Part shown: piece after piece, positions 9,238 to 18,912 of the stretch
How the letters are laid out: the number at the start of each line of letters is the position of its first letter
Numbering within the stretch: the stretch's first letter is position 1
From: PALSA-894 sp963828625
Lineage (GTDB): Bacteria; Pseudomonadota; Alphaproteobacteria; Rhizobiales; Xanthobacteraceae
Assembly: GCA_963828625.1 (NCBI GenBank)
Contig: CAWHEX010000002.1
Coordinates: 372,001-436,000, forward strand
Direction of reading: 5' to 3'
Length of the DNA: 64,000 nt
Position numbers and translations under genes: made by a program
Notes under the pieces: generated by a model
The model's input: only the letters and a program-made list of their open reading frames with translations
What the model was told of the DNA's origin: nothing
Database searches by the model: none

Positions 9238-9976
9238 TCAGGCCGCACGCGCCGCCTTGAGCATCGCGATGGCTTCCTTCGCGTCGAGCCGTCCGTCATA
9301 GAGCGCGCGGCCCGCGATCGCGCCCTCGAGCTTCTTCGCGTCGGGCCGCGTCATGCGCTTGATGTCGTCGATCGACGCAAGTCCGCCGGAAGCGATCACC
9401 GGAATCGAGATCGCATCGGAGAGCGCAATCGTCGCGTCCCAATTGATCCCCTGCAGCATGCCGTCGCGCGCCACATCGGTGTAAACGATCGCGGAAACGC
9501 CCGCGTCCTCGAAGCGCCGCGCGATATCGAGCACGGTCAGTTCCGATTGCTCGGCCCAGCCCTCGACCGCGACCTTGCCGTCGCGCGCATCGAGCCCGAC
9601 CGCGACGCGCTTGGGATATTTCTTCGCGGCTTCCTTCACCAGCGCGGGATCGCGCACCGCCGCGGTGCCGATGATGACGCGGTTGACGCCCTTCTCGAGC
9701 CAGCCGTCGATCGTGCGCATGTCGCGGATGCCGCCGCCAAGCTGCACGCACAGGCCGACCGTCTTCGAGAATGCGCTCGACCGCCGCGACATTCATCGGC
9801 TTGCCGGCGAACGCGCCGTCGAGATCGACCACATGCAGATGGCGGAAGCCCTGCGTCTCGAACGCATGCGCCTGCGCGGCCGGATCGCGGTTGAACACGG
9901 TCGCGCGCGCCATGTCGCCCTGCTGCAGGCGCACCGCGAGGCCGTCTTTCAGGTCGATGGCGGGGAAGAGGATCAC
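9238..9976 (-). CDS. hisA: HisA isomerase (reading frame broken by one base)
   Basis: Phosphoribosylformimino-5-aminoimidazole carboxamide ribotide isomerase, fourth step of histidine synthesis. GTG 9976 gives the canonical start (ILFPAIDLKDG), and the C-terminal half carries QLGGGIRDM, VGLDARDGKVAVEGW, YTDVARDGM and IASGGLAS. The two halves are in different frames, joined near 9766: coding-strand ctcgaagacgg would read through as ctcaagacgg (VERILKTVGLC). The span is 246 codons plus one base, the normal HisA length with one extra nucleotide. A sequencing error is the likely cause. Confidence 0.92.
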
Positions 9977-10043
9977 GCGTACAAGTCCTGCCGTTCCGGC
10001 TAGCGCGTAGCGCGCACCGCCCGGGATGACCAACAAATAATCT

Positions 10044-10691
10044 TCACGGCTTCCATTTCAGAAAGTTCGCGATCAGCGCGAGGCCGAGCCGCTGGCTTTT
10101 CTCCGGATGGAATTGCGTGCCGACCGTCGTGTCGCGCGCCACGATCGCGGTGACCGGACCGCCGTAGTCGGCGTCCGCGACGAGCGAGGCCTTGTCGGTC
10201 TTGAGGTGATACGAGTGCACGAAATAGCCGTGCAGCCCTTCGACTCCGAGCGGAATGCCGTCGAGCACCGCATGAGGGCGGCGCTCGTTGAGCGTGTTCC
10301 AGCCCATGTGCGGGATCTTCAGGTTCGCATCGGCTGACGCGATGCGGTCGACCTCGCCGGGAATCCAGCCGAGCCCCTCGACCACCTCGTATTCGCGTCC
10401 GCGCTCGGCCATCAGCTGCATGCCGACGCAGATGCCGAGGAACGGCCGACCCTTCTGGCGCACCGTCTCGTTCAGCGCATCGACCATGCCGGACACCGCG
10501 TCGAGCCCGCGCCGGCAATCCGCGAACGCACCGACGCCGGGCAGCACGACGCGGTCGGCGGCGCGCACCTTGTCGGGATCGTTCGTCACCAGAATCGGCT
10601 GATCGTGGCCGGACTCGCGCGCCGCGCGCTCGAAGGCTTTCGCGGCCGAGTGCAGATTGCCCGAGCCGTAATCGACGATCGCAACGGTCAT
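10044..10691 (-). CDS. hisH: Imidazole glycerol phosphate synthase glutaminase HisH
   Basis: Glutamine amidotransferase subunit that feeds ammonia to HisF. 215 residues of class I GATase fold: nucleophile Cys in PFLGICVGMQLM, and the His-Glu pair in GTQFHPEKSQ. The N-terminus is TVAIVDYGSGNLHS. Its start overlaps the stop of the upstream DUF2628 gene by 4 bp (ATGA), indicating translational coupling. Confidence 0.98.
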   Translation of the reverse strand: MTVAIVDYGSGNLHSAAKAFERAARESGHDQPILVTNDPDKVRAADRVVLPGVGAFADCRRGLDAVSGMVDALNETVRQKGRPFLGICVGMQLMAERGREYEVVEGLGWIPGEVDRIASADANLKIPHMGWNTLNERRPHAVLDGIPLGVEGLHGYFVHSYHLKTDKASLVADADYGGPVTAIVARDTTVGTQFHPEKSQRLGLALIANFLKWKP

Positions 10692-11191
10692 GACCGCGCC
10701 TGCGGCTGTGGGAACAGCCCGACGATATCGGTCGACGGCGCCGCAGTCGGGCGCTCGAACGGGGACGGCGAAGACGCAGGCGGCGGGGCGGCGGGGCGCT
10801 CCGGCGCTGCGACCCAGCCGTCGAAGAAACGCCGCTCGGCGTCTTCCAGATTGTCGCCGACCACGACACCGAGATTATCGAAGCCGCGGCGCGAGAGCTT
10901 CCAGCGCCGCAGGCTCGACGCCTCGATGCCGACGAGCACCGCGATCAGCAGCGCGACCCAGCCGCCCGCCATGCCGACGACGCCGAGGCGCCGCATCGCG
11001 AACGTGATCGCGCCGACGACCAGCGCATAGAAGATGAATTCAAGCCACATGCGGTGGCGCAGCATCCACAAAGGCGCGAGCAGAAACGCCCAGAAATGGA
11101 AGCCGTCGCGCACAAACTGGAAGCGCGCAGTGTGCCCCAGCGCATCGTCCTTGTCGCGGCGCGGCGGCTCATGGACCGTGTAGACAGACAT
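10688..11191 (-). CDS. DUF2628-type membrane protein
   Basis: 167-residue inner-membrane protein of unknown function. It begins MSVYTVHEPP, followed by FVRDGFHFWAFLLAPLWMLR and two hydrophobic segments, then a proline-rich cytoplasmic tail (APPPASSPSPF). DUF2628 proteins are commonly found in this histidine cluster in Rhizobiales. It overlaps hisH by 4 bp, so it is co-translated with histidine enzymes, but a part in histidine synthesis has not been shown as far as I know. Confidence 0.85.
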   Translation of the reverse strand: MSVYTVHEPPRRDKDDALGHTARFQFVRDGFHFWAFLLAPLWMLRHRMWLEFIFYALVVGAITFAMRRLGVVGMAGGWVALLIAVLVGIEASSLRRWKLSRRGFDNLGVVVGDNLEDAERRFFDGWVAAPERPAAPPPASSPSPFERPTAAPSTDIVGLFPQPQARS

Positions 11192-11820
11192 TCCTTGCTC
11201 CGTCGTGCCCGCGCAGGCAGGCATCCAGCAGACCTTGGACATAAGGCCGGCCAATCCAGCACGCCAGAGGATTCCGGCGTTTACTGGATTGCCCGAAGGG
11301 AGCGTCTCATCGGGCGAGTCCGAGGCCGACCCGTCGGCGTGCGCGGATATTACGATGGCGCGAGAACCAGCAGGATCAACGCTGAGGTCTTTCGTCGGCC
11401 GATTGTTCTGCGCGATCCGCCCGATGTGCCGAATTTCGCCACGTGGCCTCCTGGACGGCTCGACCCGTGCCTCGTGCGGCGACCGCTTCCAGAGCCAGGC
11501 TCAATGCCTCGCGAAAGAACTGGGTGGGGATACCTTCGAATTTTGGGTCTTCCTGCGCTTTCATCGTGCTCCCCGGTTTGATTGATTAATTTGTACTTAA
11601 ATACCACCGGTTGAGAATGCTCAACTAACCCGCAATTGTACCGACCTCAAAATCAGGGAATTGGGTTGCATCAAAATAAATGCAGTATTATCAGTAGTAT
11701 AATCGGTGATACACTCCGTGAGCAACCACCAATAGATAAATCGCAACTTGCGCGTGGAGCGTCTGGCCGGAGCGGTCTGCGCGTCGAGTGCGGGTGATGA
11801 GACGAGGGCGACTTCTCGCG
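11192..11820. other. Long intergenic gap with repeat remnant and AT-rich stretch
   Basis: 629 bp between hisB and the DUF2628 gene. It holds a decayed copy of the palindromic repeat seen at 13500 (gtgcccgcgcaggcaggcatccag near 11208 and a tail to about 11290), a doubtful small reading frame (11376-11564) and a strikingly AT-rich stretch at about 11570-11720 that contrasts with its GC-rich surroundings. The AT-rich part would suit a promoter for the minus-strand DUF2628-hisH-hisA genes. Confidence 0.5.
11376..11564 (-). CDS. Doubtful small protein, 62 residues
   Basis: Begins MKAQEDPKFEGIPTQFF at ATG 11564 with a good ribosome site (GGGGAG about 4 bases before). The first 30 residues look protein-like (amphipathic, EALSLALEAV), while the rest is arginine-rich as in shadow frames, so the gene may be truncated or frameshifted. 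No family recognised. It is equally possible that this is not a gene. Confidence 0.3.
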   Translation of the reverse strand: MKAQEDPKFEGIPTQFFREALSLALEAVAARGTGRAVQEATWRNSAHRADRAEQSADERPQR

Positions 11821-12414
11821 TCAGCCCCCGAGCGTGCCCTTCGTGGACGGCACTTCGCCCGCGGCGCGTGGATCAATCGAGACCGCCGCGCGCAGCGCAC
11901 GCGCCAGTCCCTTGAAGCACGACTCCGCGATATGGTGGTCGTTGGTGCCGTAGAGCGTCTCGACGTGCAGCGTGACGCCGGCGTTCATGGCGAACGCCTG
12001 GAACCACTCCTGCACCAGTTCGGTGTCGAACGCGCCGACCTTGTCGCGGCCGAACTCCGCCTTGAAGACGAGAAACGGCCGTCCCGAAATGTCGATCGCG
12101 ACGCGCGTGAGCGCCTCGTCCATCGGCATGTGCACGCTCGCGTAGCGCGTGATGCCCTTCATGTCGCCGAGCGCCTGCTTCACGGCCTGCCCGAGCGCGA
12201 TGCCGACGTCTTCCGTCGTGTGGTGATGGTCGATGTGCAGGTCGCCCTTGGCCTTGACGGTGATGTCGATGCGCGAGTGGCGCGCCAGCAGGTCGAGCAT
12301 GTGGTCGAAGAAGCCGATGCCGGTCGCGACCTGCGACACGCCCTTGCCGTCGAGGTCGACTTCGACCTCCACGTCGGTTTCCTTGGTCTTGCGCTTCACG
12401 GTGGCCTTGCGCAT
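11821..12414 (-). CDS. hisB: Imidazoleglycerol-phosphate dehydratase
   Basis: Sixth step of histidine synthesis. 197 residues, the monofunctional HisB length. Both metal-binding signatures of the family are present: TGIGFFDHMLDLLARHS and HIDHHHTTEDVGIALGQA, plus NDHHIAESCFKGLARAL near the C-terminus. It is the promoter-proximal gene of the cluster but 629 bp from the next one, so it probably has its own transcript. A 119-bp divergent interval separates it from the aminotransferase gene. Confidence 0.98.
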   Translation of the reverse strand: MRKATVKRKTKETDVEVEVDLDGKGVSQVATGIGFFDHMLDLLARHSRIDITVKAKGDLHIDHHHTTEDVGIALGQAVKQALGDMKGITRYASVHMPMDEALTRVAIDISGRPFLVFKAEFGRDKVGAFDTELVQEWFQAFAMNAGVTLHVETLYGTNDHHIAESCFKGLARALRAAVSIDPRAAGEVPSTKGTLGG

Positions 12415-12533
12415 GGAATCCTCTTCAATTCGCGCGCCTTTTATCAGGGGTTCGCGGCATTCGCCACTCAGGACTGGCGCGGGCGGCTTTCGGTCGTCTA
12501 GTCTTTGCTGGGTTTTTCAGCGCGGAGACCGGG

Positions 12534-13487
12534 ATGTCCGCATTAACCAACGAGCGCGTGGCCTGGTTCAACGGCGCGTTCATGCCGGAGCGCGAGGTGC
12601 GCATTCCGTTCCGCGATTCGAGCTGGGTCTATGGCGACGGCTGTTTCGACATGACCCGCACCTTCGGCCACAGGCTGTTCAAGGTGAAGGAGCACGTCGA
12701 CCGGCTCTACCGTTCGCTGAAATACCTGCGCATCGATCCGGGCTTCGGTCCGCAGAAGATGTGCGACCTGACCGAGGAGTTGTTCGAGCGCAACCGCCAT
12801 CTGCTCGGGCCGGACGACGATTACTGGGTCGGCCAGCGCATCAGCCGCGGCACGAAGGAAGCGCCGGGCGACAACATCGACTATCACGGCCCGAACGTCG
12901 TGCTCGAATGCAATCCACTGCCGTTCGCCAAGCGCGCCAAGCTGTTCAAGGACGGCATCAAGGTGATGATCCCGTCGCACCGCCGCACGCCGCCGGATTC
13001 GCTCACGCCGCGCGCCAAGACGCACAACTATCTCAACCTGATCGTTGCCGACCAGGAAGTGCAGAGCATCGACCCCGAGGCGTGGGCGGTGCTGCTCGAC
13101 GTCAACGGCAATCTCTGCGAGGGGCTCGGCTCCAATATCTTCATCGTGCGCGGCGAGGAAATCCTCACGCCACGGGAGAAATTCGTGCTGCCGGGCGTCA
13201 GCCGCCAGACCGCGATCGACCTTGCGCGCGAGGAAGGCCTCACGCTGCGCGAAGCCGATATCGATCTCTACGATGCCTACAACGCGGACGAAATCTTCCT
13301 CACGTCCACGTCGCTGTGCATCTGCCCGGTGACGAAAGTGAACGGCGTCGCGATCGGCCCCGACGGGCAGGTCTGGGGCCCGATGACGCGGCGCATCGCC
13401 GACGCCTACCAGCGCTTCGTCAACCACGACTTCATCGGCCAGTACATGAAGCGCTACGTCGAGGGTGCGGCGGCGCGGGCGTTCTGA
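12534..13487 (+). CDS. Class IV aminotransferase (branched-chain or related)
   Basis: PLP fold-type IV aminotransferase, 317 residues. The PLP lysine lies in TPRAKTHNYLNLIVADQE, and the cofactor motif LCEGLGSNIFIVRG, the LPGVSRQTAIDLA segment and DEIFLTSTSLCICPVTKVNG are typical. Members of this fold include IlvE, D-amino-acid transaminases and (R)-amine transaminases. The sequence resembles the branched-chain group annotated in Rhizobiales, but substrate choice cannot be settled by eye, so no symbol is given. It is transcribed divergently from hisB. Confidence 0.85.
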   Translation: MSALTNERVAWFNGAFMPEREVRIPFRDSSWVYGDGCFDMTRTFGHRLFKVKEHVDRLYRSLKYLRIDPGFGPQKMCDLTEELFERNRHLLGPDDDYWVGQRISRGTKEAPGDNIDYHGPNVVLECNPLPFAKRAKLFKDGIKVMIPSHRRTPPDSLTPRAKTHNYLNLIVADQEVQSIDPEAWAVLLDVNGNLCEGLGSNIFIVRGEEILTPREKFVLPGVSRQTAIDLAREEGLTLREADIDLYDAYNADEIFLTSTSLCICPVTKVNGVAIGPDGQVWGPMTRRIADAYQRFVNHDFIGQYMKRYVEGAAARAF

Positions 13488-13499
13488 CGTATCGCTTTT

Positions 13500-13575
13500 G
13501 AAGCCGCTCGTCCCCGCGGAAGCGGGGACCCAGTGCAGGCCAAAATACTGGATGCCCGCTTTCGCGGGCATGAGC
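13500..13575. repeat. Palindromic repeat, family B (full copy)
   Basis: Two hairpins in tandem: cgtccccgcggaagcgggga then ggatgcccgctttcgcgggc, with the linker acccagtgcaggccaaaatact. The same design recurs at 22827-22910, in part at 26326-26352 and decayed at 11200-11290 and about 18735-18785. These are the intergenic palindromic elements common in Rhizobiales. Confidence 0.75.
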
Positions 13576-13636
13576 GGAGGCTGGCGTACCGAACCCCATT
13601 TGCATCCGCCCCGTTCGGCTCCTACATCCTGCTCCG

Positions 13637-14185
13637 ATGAACTCCTCCCCCGACCTCTGGCACGGCACCACCATCCTCACCGTCCGCAAGGGCGGCACGG
13701 TCGCGATCGGCGGCGACGGGCAGGTCTCGATCGGCCAGACCATCGTGAAATCCAACGCCAAGAAGGTCCGGCGGCTGGCGAAGGGTGACGTCATCGGCGG
13801 CTTCGCGGGCGCGACCGCGGATGCCTTCACGCTGTTCGAGCGGCTTGAGGCCAAGCTCGAGCAATACCCCGGCCAGCTGATGCGCGCCGCCGTCGAACTC
13901 GCCAAGGACTGGCGCACCGACCGTTACCTGCGCCGGCTCGAGGCCATGATGATCGTTGCCGACAAGGACGTATCGCTGGTGCTCACCGGCACCGGCGACG
14001 TGCTGGAGCCGGAAGCCGGCGTGATGGGCATCGGCTCGGGCGGCAACTACGCGCTCGCGGCCGCCCGCGCGCTCGTGGACGGTGCGCTCGACGCCGAAGC
14101 GATCGTGCGCCGCTCGCTCGACATCGCGGCCGACATTTGCGTCTACACCAACCGCAGCGTCACGGTTGAGACGCTGAAGGCCTGA
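13637..14185 (+). CDS. hslV: ATP-dependent protease subunit HslV
   Basis: Proteolytic subunit of the HslUV protease, a dodecamer of N-terminal threonine hydrolases. 182 residues; the precursor MNSSPDLWHG is removed to expose the catalytic Thr of TTILTVRKGG. The family motifs KVRRLAKGDVIGGFAG and TGDVLEPEAGVMGIGSGGNY are present. It is the first gene of an operon with an acetyltransferase and hslU. Confidence 0.98.
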   Translation: MNSSPDLWHGTTILTVRKGGTVAIGGDGQVSIGQTIVKSNAKKVRRLAKGDVIGGFAGATADAFTLFERLEAKLEQYPGQLMRAAVELAKDWRTDRYLRRLEAMMIVADKDVSLVLTGTGDVLEPEAGVMGIGSGGNYALAAARALVDGALDAEAIVRRSLDIAADICVYTNRSVTVETLKA

Positions 14186-14187
14186 GT

Positions 14188-14670
14188 ATGGCGTCGTATC
14201 AGTTTCGCCCAATGTCGGCCGAGGACCTCCCATTGGTGAAGGACTGGCTCGCGCTGCCGCATGTGCGCGAATGGTGGGGCGATCCGGACGAGCAATTCGG
14301 CCTCGTCAGCGGCGACATGAGCGAGCCCGCGATGGATCAGTACATCGTGTTGCACGACGATGCGCCGCTCGGTTACCTGCAGTGCTATCGGCTGACCGAC
14401 TGGAACATCTGCTTCGGTCCGCAGCCCGAGAACACGCGCGGCATCGATCAGATGATCGGCGTGCCCGACATGATCGGACGCGGCCACGGCTCCGGCTTCA
14501 TCCGCGCCTTCATCGAGGATCTGCTGGCTGGCGGCGCGCCGCGTGTCGTGGTCGATCCCGATCCCACCAATGCGCGGGCGATCCGCGCCTACGAGAAAGC
14601 CGGGTTCGCGCGGGATCGGCTGGTCGATACGCCCGATGGCATTTCGCTTCTGATGGTACGTGACGCATGA
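14188..14670 (+). CDS. GNAT acetyltransferase, AAC(6')-like
   Basis: 160-residue GNAT N-acetyltransferase. The acetyl-CoA loop is GRGHGSGFIRAF, and the residues around it (EWWGDPDEQF, YIVLHDDAPLGYLQCYR, GIDQMIG, DPDPTNARAIRAYEKAGF) resemble the AAC(6') aminoglycoside acetyltransferase group. The place between hslV (2 bp gap) and hslU (4 bp ATGA overlap) indicates co-transcription and translational coupling with the protease, so a housekeeping role is more likely than antibiotic resistance. The substrate is unknown. Confidence 0.85.
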   Translation: MASYQFRPMSAEDLPLVKDWLALPHVREWWGDPDEQFGLVSGDMSEPAMDQYIVLHDDAPLGYLQCYRLTDWNICFGPQPENTRGIDQMIGVPDMIGRGHGSGFIRAFIEDLLAGGAPRVVVDPDPTNARAIRAYEKAGFARDRLVDTPDGISLLMVRDA

Positions 14671-15975
14671 CCGACTTTTCCCCGCGCGAGATCGTTTCCG
14701 AGCTCGACCGTTTCATCATCGGCCAGGGCGACGCCAAGCGCGCGGTCGCGATCGCGCTGCGCAACCGCTGGCGGCGCATGCAGCTCGACGAGCGGCTGCG
14801 CGAGGAAGTGCTGCCGAAGAACATCCTGATGATCGGCCCGACGGGCGTCGGCAAGACCGAGATTTCGCGCCGGCTGGCGCGGCTTGCGGGCGCGCCCTTC
14901 CTCAAGGTCGAGGCGACCAAGTTCACCGAAGTCGGCTATGTCGGCCGCGACGTCGAGCAGATCGTGCGCGACCTCGTCGAGATCGCGATCGCGCAAGTCC
15001 GCGAGAAGAAGCGCAAGGACGTCGAGGCGAAGGCGCGGCTCGCCGCCGAGGACCGCGTGGTCGATGCGCTCACCGGTGCGGGCGCAAGCGCGGCCACCAA
15101 GGAATCCTTCCGCCGCAAGCTGCGCAACGACGAGCTCGACGACAAGGAAATCGAGATCGAGGTGCAGCAGACCGGCAGCGGATTTCCGATGTTCGAAATC
15201 CCCGGCATGCCGGGCGCGCAGATGGGCGCGATCTCGATCGGCGACATCATGGGAAAGCTCGGCGGCGGGCGCGCCAAGACGCGCCGGCTCACCGTGAAGG
15301 AGGCCTACGAGCCGCTGATCAGCGAGGAGTCCGACAAGCTGCTCGATCAGGACGCGCTCGTGCAGGAGGCGCTCAGGGCCGTGGAGCAGAACGGCATCGT
15401 GTTCCTCGACGAGCTCGACAAGATCGCGGGCCGCGAGGGCCGCAGCGGCGCCGACGTGTCGCGCGAGGGCGTGCAGCGCGATCTGCTGCCGCTGATCGAG
15501 GGCACCACCGTCTCGACCAAGCACGGCGCGGTGAAGACCGACCACATCCTGTTCATCGCGTCGGGCGCGTTCCATGTCTCGAAGCCATCGGACCTGCTGC
15601 CCGAGCTGCAAGGCCGCCTGCCGATCCGCGTCGAGCTGCAACCGCTCACGCGCGACGACTTCCGCCGCATCCTCACCGAGCCCGAGGCCTCGCTGATCAA
15701 GCAGACCGTCGCGCTGATGGCGACCGAGGGCGTCACGCTCGACTTCACCCCCGATGCGATCGACGCGATCGCCGACATCGCCGTGGAGGTGAATTCCAAT
15801 GTCGAGAACATCGGCGCGCGGCGGCTGCAGACCGTGATGGAGCGCGTGCTCGACGAGATCTCATTCGCCGCGCCCGACCGCTCCGGCGAAACGCGTCAAG
15901 ATCGACGCGGCCTACGTGCGCGAGCACATCGGGGATCTGGCGAAGAACGCGGATTTGAGCCGGTTTATCTTGTAG
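14667..15975 (+). CDS. hslU: HslU ATPase of the HslUV protease (frame broken near the 3' end)
   Basis: AAA+ unfoldase that feeds substrates to HslV. Walker A is GPTGVGKT (residues 57-64), Walker B GIVFLDELDKIAG, with the inserted I domain between them and the second AAA region SGAFHVSKPSDLLPELQGRLPIR. The last 28 residues (VKIDAAYVREHIGDLAKNAD, ending LSRFIL) are in another frame; the shift is at about 15893, where acgcgtc would read acg-gtc without one C. The reconstructed protein is 435 residues, the normal length, and ends at the family C-terminus, so an extra base in the sequence is the best explanation. Confidence 0.93.
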
Positions 15976-15985
15976 CCCAACGCCT

Positions 15986-16553
15986 CTATCGCCCTCGTCT
16001 CACCCGCACATACAGCGCGCCGGCCCCGCCGTGGCCTATGCCCGCGCTTTCGAAGCCGACGACGAACGCGCGTAGCTCGGCGCTCTCGAGCCAGAGCGGT
16101 ACCTGGCGCTTGAGCACCCCGCGTTCCGCATAACCATCGCCACCCGGCCGCGCGCCCTTGCCGGTGATGACCAGCGCCACGCGTACGCCGTCGTGTTGCG
16201 CGCGGCGCAGGAAATGCCCGAGCGCCGCATGCGCGTCGGCCTGCGTCATGCCGTGCAGGTCGATGCGGGCGTCGATCGATTCCGAACCACGGCCGAGCTT
16301 CCGCTTCGTGCGCCGTCCGAGCGGCGCGAGCGGTGGCGGCGCGGGATGCGTCTTTCGGTGCCGCCGGTAGTGGTGGTGCGGCCTTGGTGGCGCTACGCGC
16401 CGGTTTCGCGGCAGTCACTGGCGCGGCGGACGTTTTCGCCTCCGCCGCCTCCTTGGGCTTCGCCGCCTTGCGCACCCGCAGCGGCTTGATGGCGCGCGTG
16501 ACGGTGTCCCACAGTGCACGCTCGTCGTCGGAGAGCGAGCGCCGGCGCGTCAT
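15986..16553 (-). CDS. Smr-domain protein (frame broken)
   Basis: Small MutS-related (Smr) domain protein, a possible nuclease. The N-terminal half (MTRRRSLSDDERALWDTVTR, then an Ala/Pro/Lys-rich linker) and the C-terminal Smr domain (DARIDLHGMTQADAHAAL, LVITGKGA, GGAGALYVRVRR) are in different frames. Removing one C near 16352 joins them as PKTHPAPPPLAPLGRR, which fits related proteins. The span is 189 codons plus one base. It is 10 bp downstream of mltA on the same strand. Confidence 0.85.
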
Positions 16554-16563
16554 GTCCTGACCA

Positions 16564-17990
16564 TCAGGATTTGGGCCGAGGCCGCGGCAACGGCACAGGC
16601 CCGGCGACGGCGGCGCTGACGGCAGCGACGCATCGGCGGCGCGCGGGCTCGGCGGATTTCGGCGCGGATGCCGGGCGCGGCGCGGGCAGCGGCATCGCCT
16701 TGCCGGCCGTGAGCGGATCGAGCGCGCGCGGCATCAGCATCACGAAGCGGCCGGGCGTCTTGATGCGGCCCGCGATGCGGCCTGCTTCCTCGCCCGAGCC
16801 GAAATAGATATCGGCGCGCGCCGGTCCGACGATCGCCGAGCCGGTGTCCTGCGCGATCATCAGCTTGCGGAATTTCGTCTGCGAGGTGTCGCTTTCGATC
16901 GGCAGCTCGGCGCCGATGAAGAACGGCGTGCCGTAGACATGCAGCACGCGGTCGACCGCGATCGAGCGCGACGCGGTGAGCGGCACGCCCTGCGCGCCGC
17001 GCGCCTCCTCGTTCTCGGGCAGGTTCACGGTGCGGAAGAACACGAACGACTTGTTCTGGCGGCGCAGCTCGCGGCCGCCGTCCGGGATTTTCCGCCATCC
17101 ATTTGCGGATGCGGTCCATCGACATGTCTTCGCGCGTGATGATGCCGCGCTCGATCAGGATGCGGCCGACCGGCGTGTACGGATGCCCGTTGTGCGAATC
17201 GTAATTGACGCGCAGCAGCGAGCCGTCGGTGAGGCGGATGCGCGCCGAGCCCTGGATCTGGATGAACAGGAGATCGTTCGCGTCCTTCAGATAAGCGATC
17301 TCGAGCTTGCTGCGTCGCGAGCGCGCCGTCCTCGATCTGCGCGCGGTCGAAATACGGCACGTACTTGCCGCGCGCGATGCGCCGCACGACGCGACCCGTA
17401 TTGGGGAAGCTCTCCGCCTTGCGCTTGCGTCCCATATGCACGAGGTCGCGCGGCCGGCCGTAGACCGCCACCTTGAAGTCGTCGGTGAGCGTGCGCGAGC
17501 CCTCGACCACCGGCTCGTAGTAGCCGGTGAGAAAGCCGTTCGGATCGTCGACTTTGCCGACGCGGACCGGACTGAAGTGCTCCTCGAAGAACTTGCGTGC
17601 ACCTTCGGCATTGAGCGCACCGGCGGCGCGCGCCTTGCGGCAGGTGTCGACCAGCGCCGGGTAGACCGGGCGCGTATCGCGCGAGCCCTTCGCGCTGCCG
17701 ACCACTGCGCGGCAGCTTGCGAGGAACGTCGTGAACGCCGCCGCATGATCGTCGGCGGCCCAGCCGTCGATCTCGCTCCACGCCACCGGCTCGAAGCGCG
17801 TGTCGGGAAAGCGGATCGGTCCGGGCGGGTTCGGCTTGCCGGTGAATTCGGCCGCGAGCGGCGGCGGGGCCTTCGGCTTCGCGCGGTGATGCGCGCGGCG
17901 CGCCTCGGCATCCTGATCGGCGGCAAGCAGGCAACACAGCACAAGAACCGCGGCGCGTCCGAATTGTCGGGCGTGCCGGAACGGCGCCAT
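16564..17990 (-). CDS. mltA: MltA membrane-bound lytic transglycosylase (two frame breaks)
   Basis: Peptidoglycan lytic transglycosylase. The N-terminus has a signal sequence (AAVLVLCCLLAADQDAEA), then the MltA domain (DDPNGFLTGYYEPVVEGS, IQIQGSARIRL, NGHPYTPVGRILIERGII) and the 3D domain (LMIAQDTGSAIVGPARADIYFGSG) with its conserved aspartates. Three frames are used. The joins are near 17315 (one extra base gives LARRSKLEIAYL when removed) and 17085 (ENPDGGRELRRQNKSFVFF). The span is 475 codons plus two bases, agreeing with two one-base insertions. The tail after the 3D domain is Pro/Arg-rich. Confidence 0.9.
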
Positions 17991-17996
17991 CCCGCG

Positions 17997-18704
17997 TTAC
18001 TGCCCCGCTTCGGTGGCGACCAGCTTCCAGTTGGGATCGCGCGAGGAGAGATCGCGCGCGAACGTCCACACGTCGGTCACGTCGGTGACCTTGTCGGGAC
18101 TGCCGTCGATCACGTTGCCGTCCTTGTCGCGCGTCACCGAGACGAGCTGCGACACGAAGCGCACGGTGACCTGCGCGGTGCTGCCCTTCACGTCGGCGTG
18201 GGTGATGTCCGCCTTGTCGATCGAGACGAAACGCGTCTCGGCCTTTTCGCCGCGCGTCTCGCGCTCGCGGATCGCCGCCTCGAAGCCGTCATAGACTTCC
18301 TTCGAGAGCAGATTCTTCAGGTCGCGCCGGTTGCCCTGCGCATACGCCGTGACGATCATCTCGTAGGCGGCGCGCCCGCCGGTAATGAAATGCGCGGCGT
18401 CGAAGGTCGGATCCTGCGCGGCGACGGCGTCGAGCCCGACCGCCGCAGCGGAGCCGGCTTCGGCGATTCCCTTCCAGCGCTCGCCCGGCACCGCATCGGC
18501 GGCCGGCGGCGGCGTCACATCCGCGCTGCGCGGCGGCAGCGTCACGACGTTGTCGTTGGTCGAGGTGCGCACGGCGTCGCGCGCCGAATACGGATCGTAG
18601 GGCGGGCGCTCGCGTCCGGTACGCTGACCGAGCACGCTGCGCAGCCGCAGGAAAATGAAAACTGCGAGCGCGAGGAATATGATGGTGTAAATGTCGAACG
18701 GCAT
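17997..18704 (-). CDS. Tim44-domain inner-membrane protein
   Basis: 235 residues. One N-terminal membrane helix (DIYTIIFLALAVFIFLRL), a charged linker, and a C-terminal Tim44-like domain (FITGGRAAYEMIVTAYAQGN, RFVSIDKADI, VWTFARDLSSRDPNWKLVAT). Bacterial members are thought to act at the inner membrane. It precedes mltA by 6 bp on the same strand, so the two are likely co-transcribed, and it lies back to back with the FxsA gene. Confidence 0.9.
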   Translation of the reverse strand: MPFDIYTIIFLALAVFIFLRLRSVLGQRTGRERPPYDPYSARDAVRTSTNDNVVTLPPRSADVTPPPAADAVPGERWKGIAEAGSAAAVGLDAVAAQDPTFDAAHFITGGRAAYEMIVTAYAQGNRRDLKNLLSKEVYDGFEAAIRERETRGEKAETRFVSIDKADITHADVKGSTAQVTVRFVSQLVSVTRDKDGNVIDGSPDKVTDVTDVWTFARDLSSRDPNWKLVATEAGQ

Positions 18705-18912
18705 CGCGCTGGCTTTCAGGCTGTCGTCACGGCGAGCGTGGCCCGGCGCCGCATCCCGGCACTGGATGCCCGTTTCGCCGCGACTTATCTAACCACACGA
18801 CAGGAGACGTTAAAGGGTTACGGATGCCTCGCATCGACACCGCGCATCTGCCTTGCATGTTAGACGATCCGCGGTCGCGCGCCAACAACCCCGGCCCCCG
18901 CGTGGTATCCCG

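Noticed and set aside
14188..14670. Acquired aminoglycoside resistance gene
   Set aside because: It is embedded in the hslV-hslU operon with coupled overlap and no mobile element flanks it.
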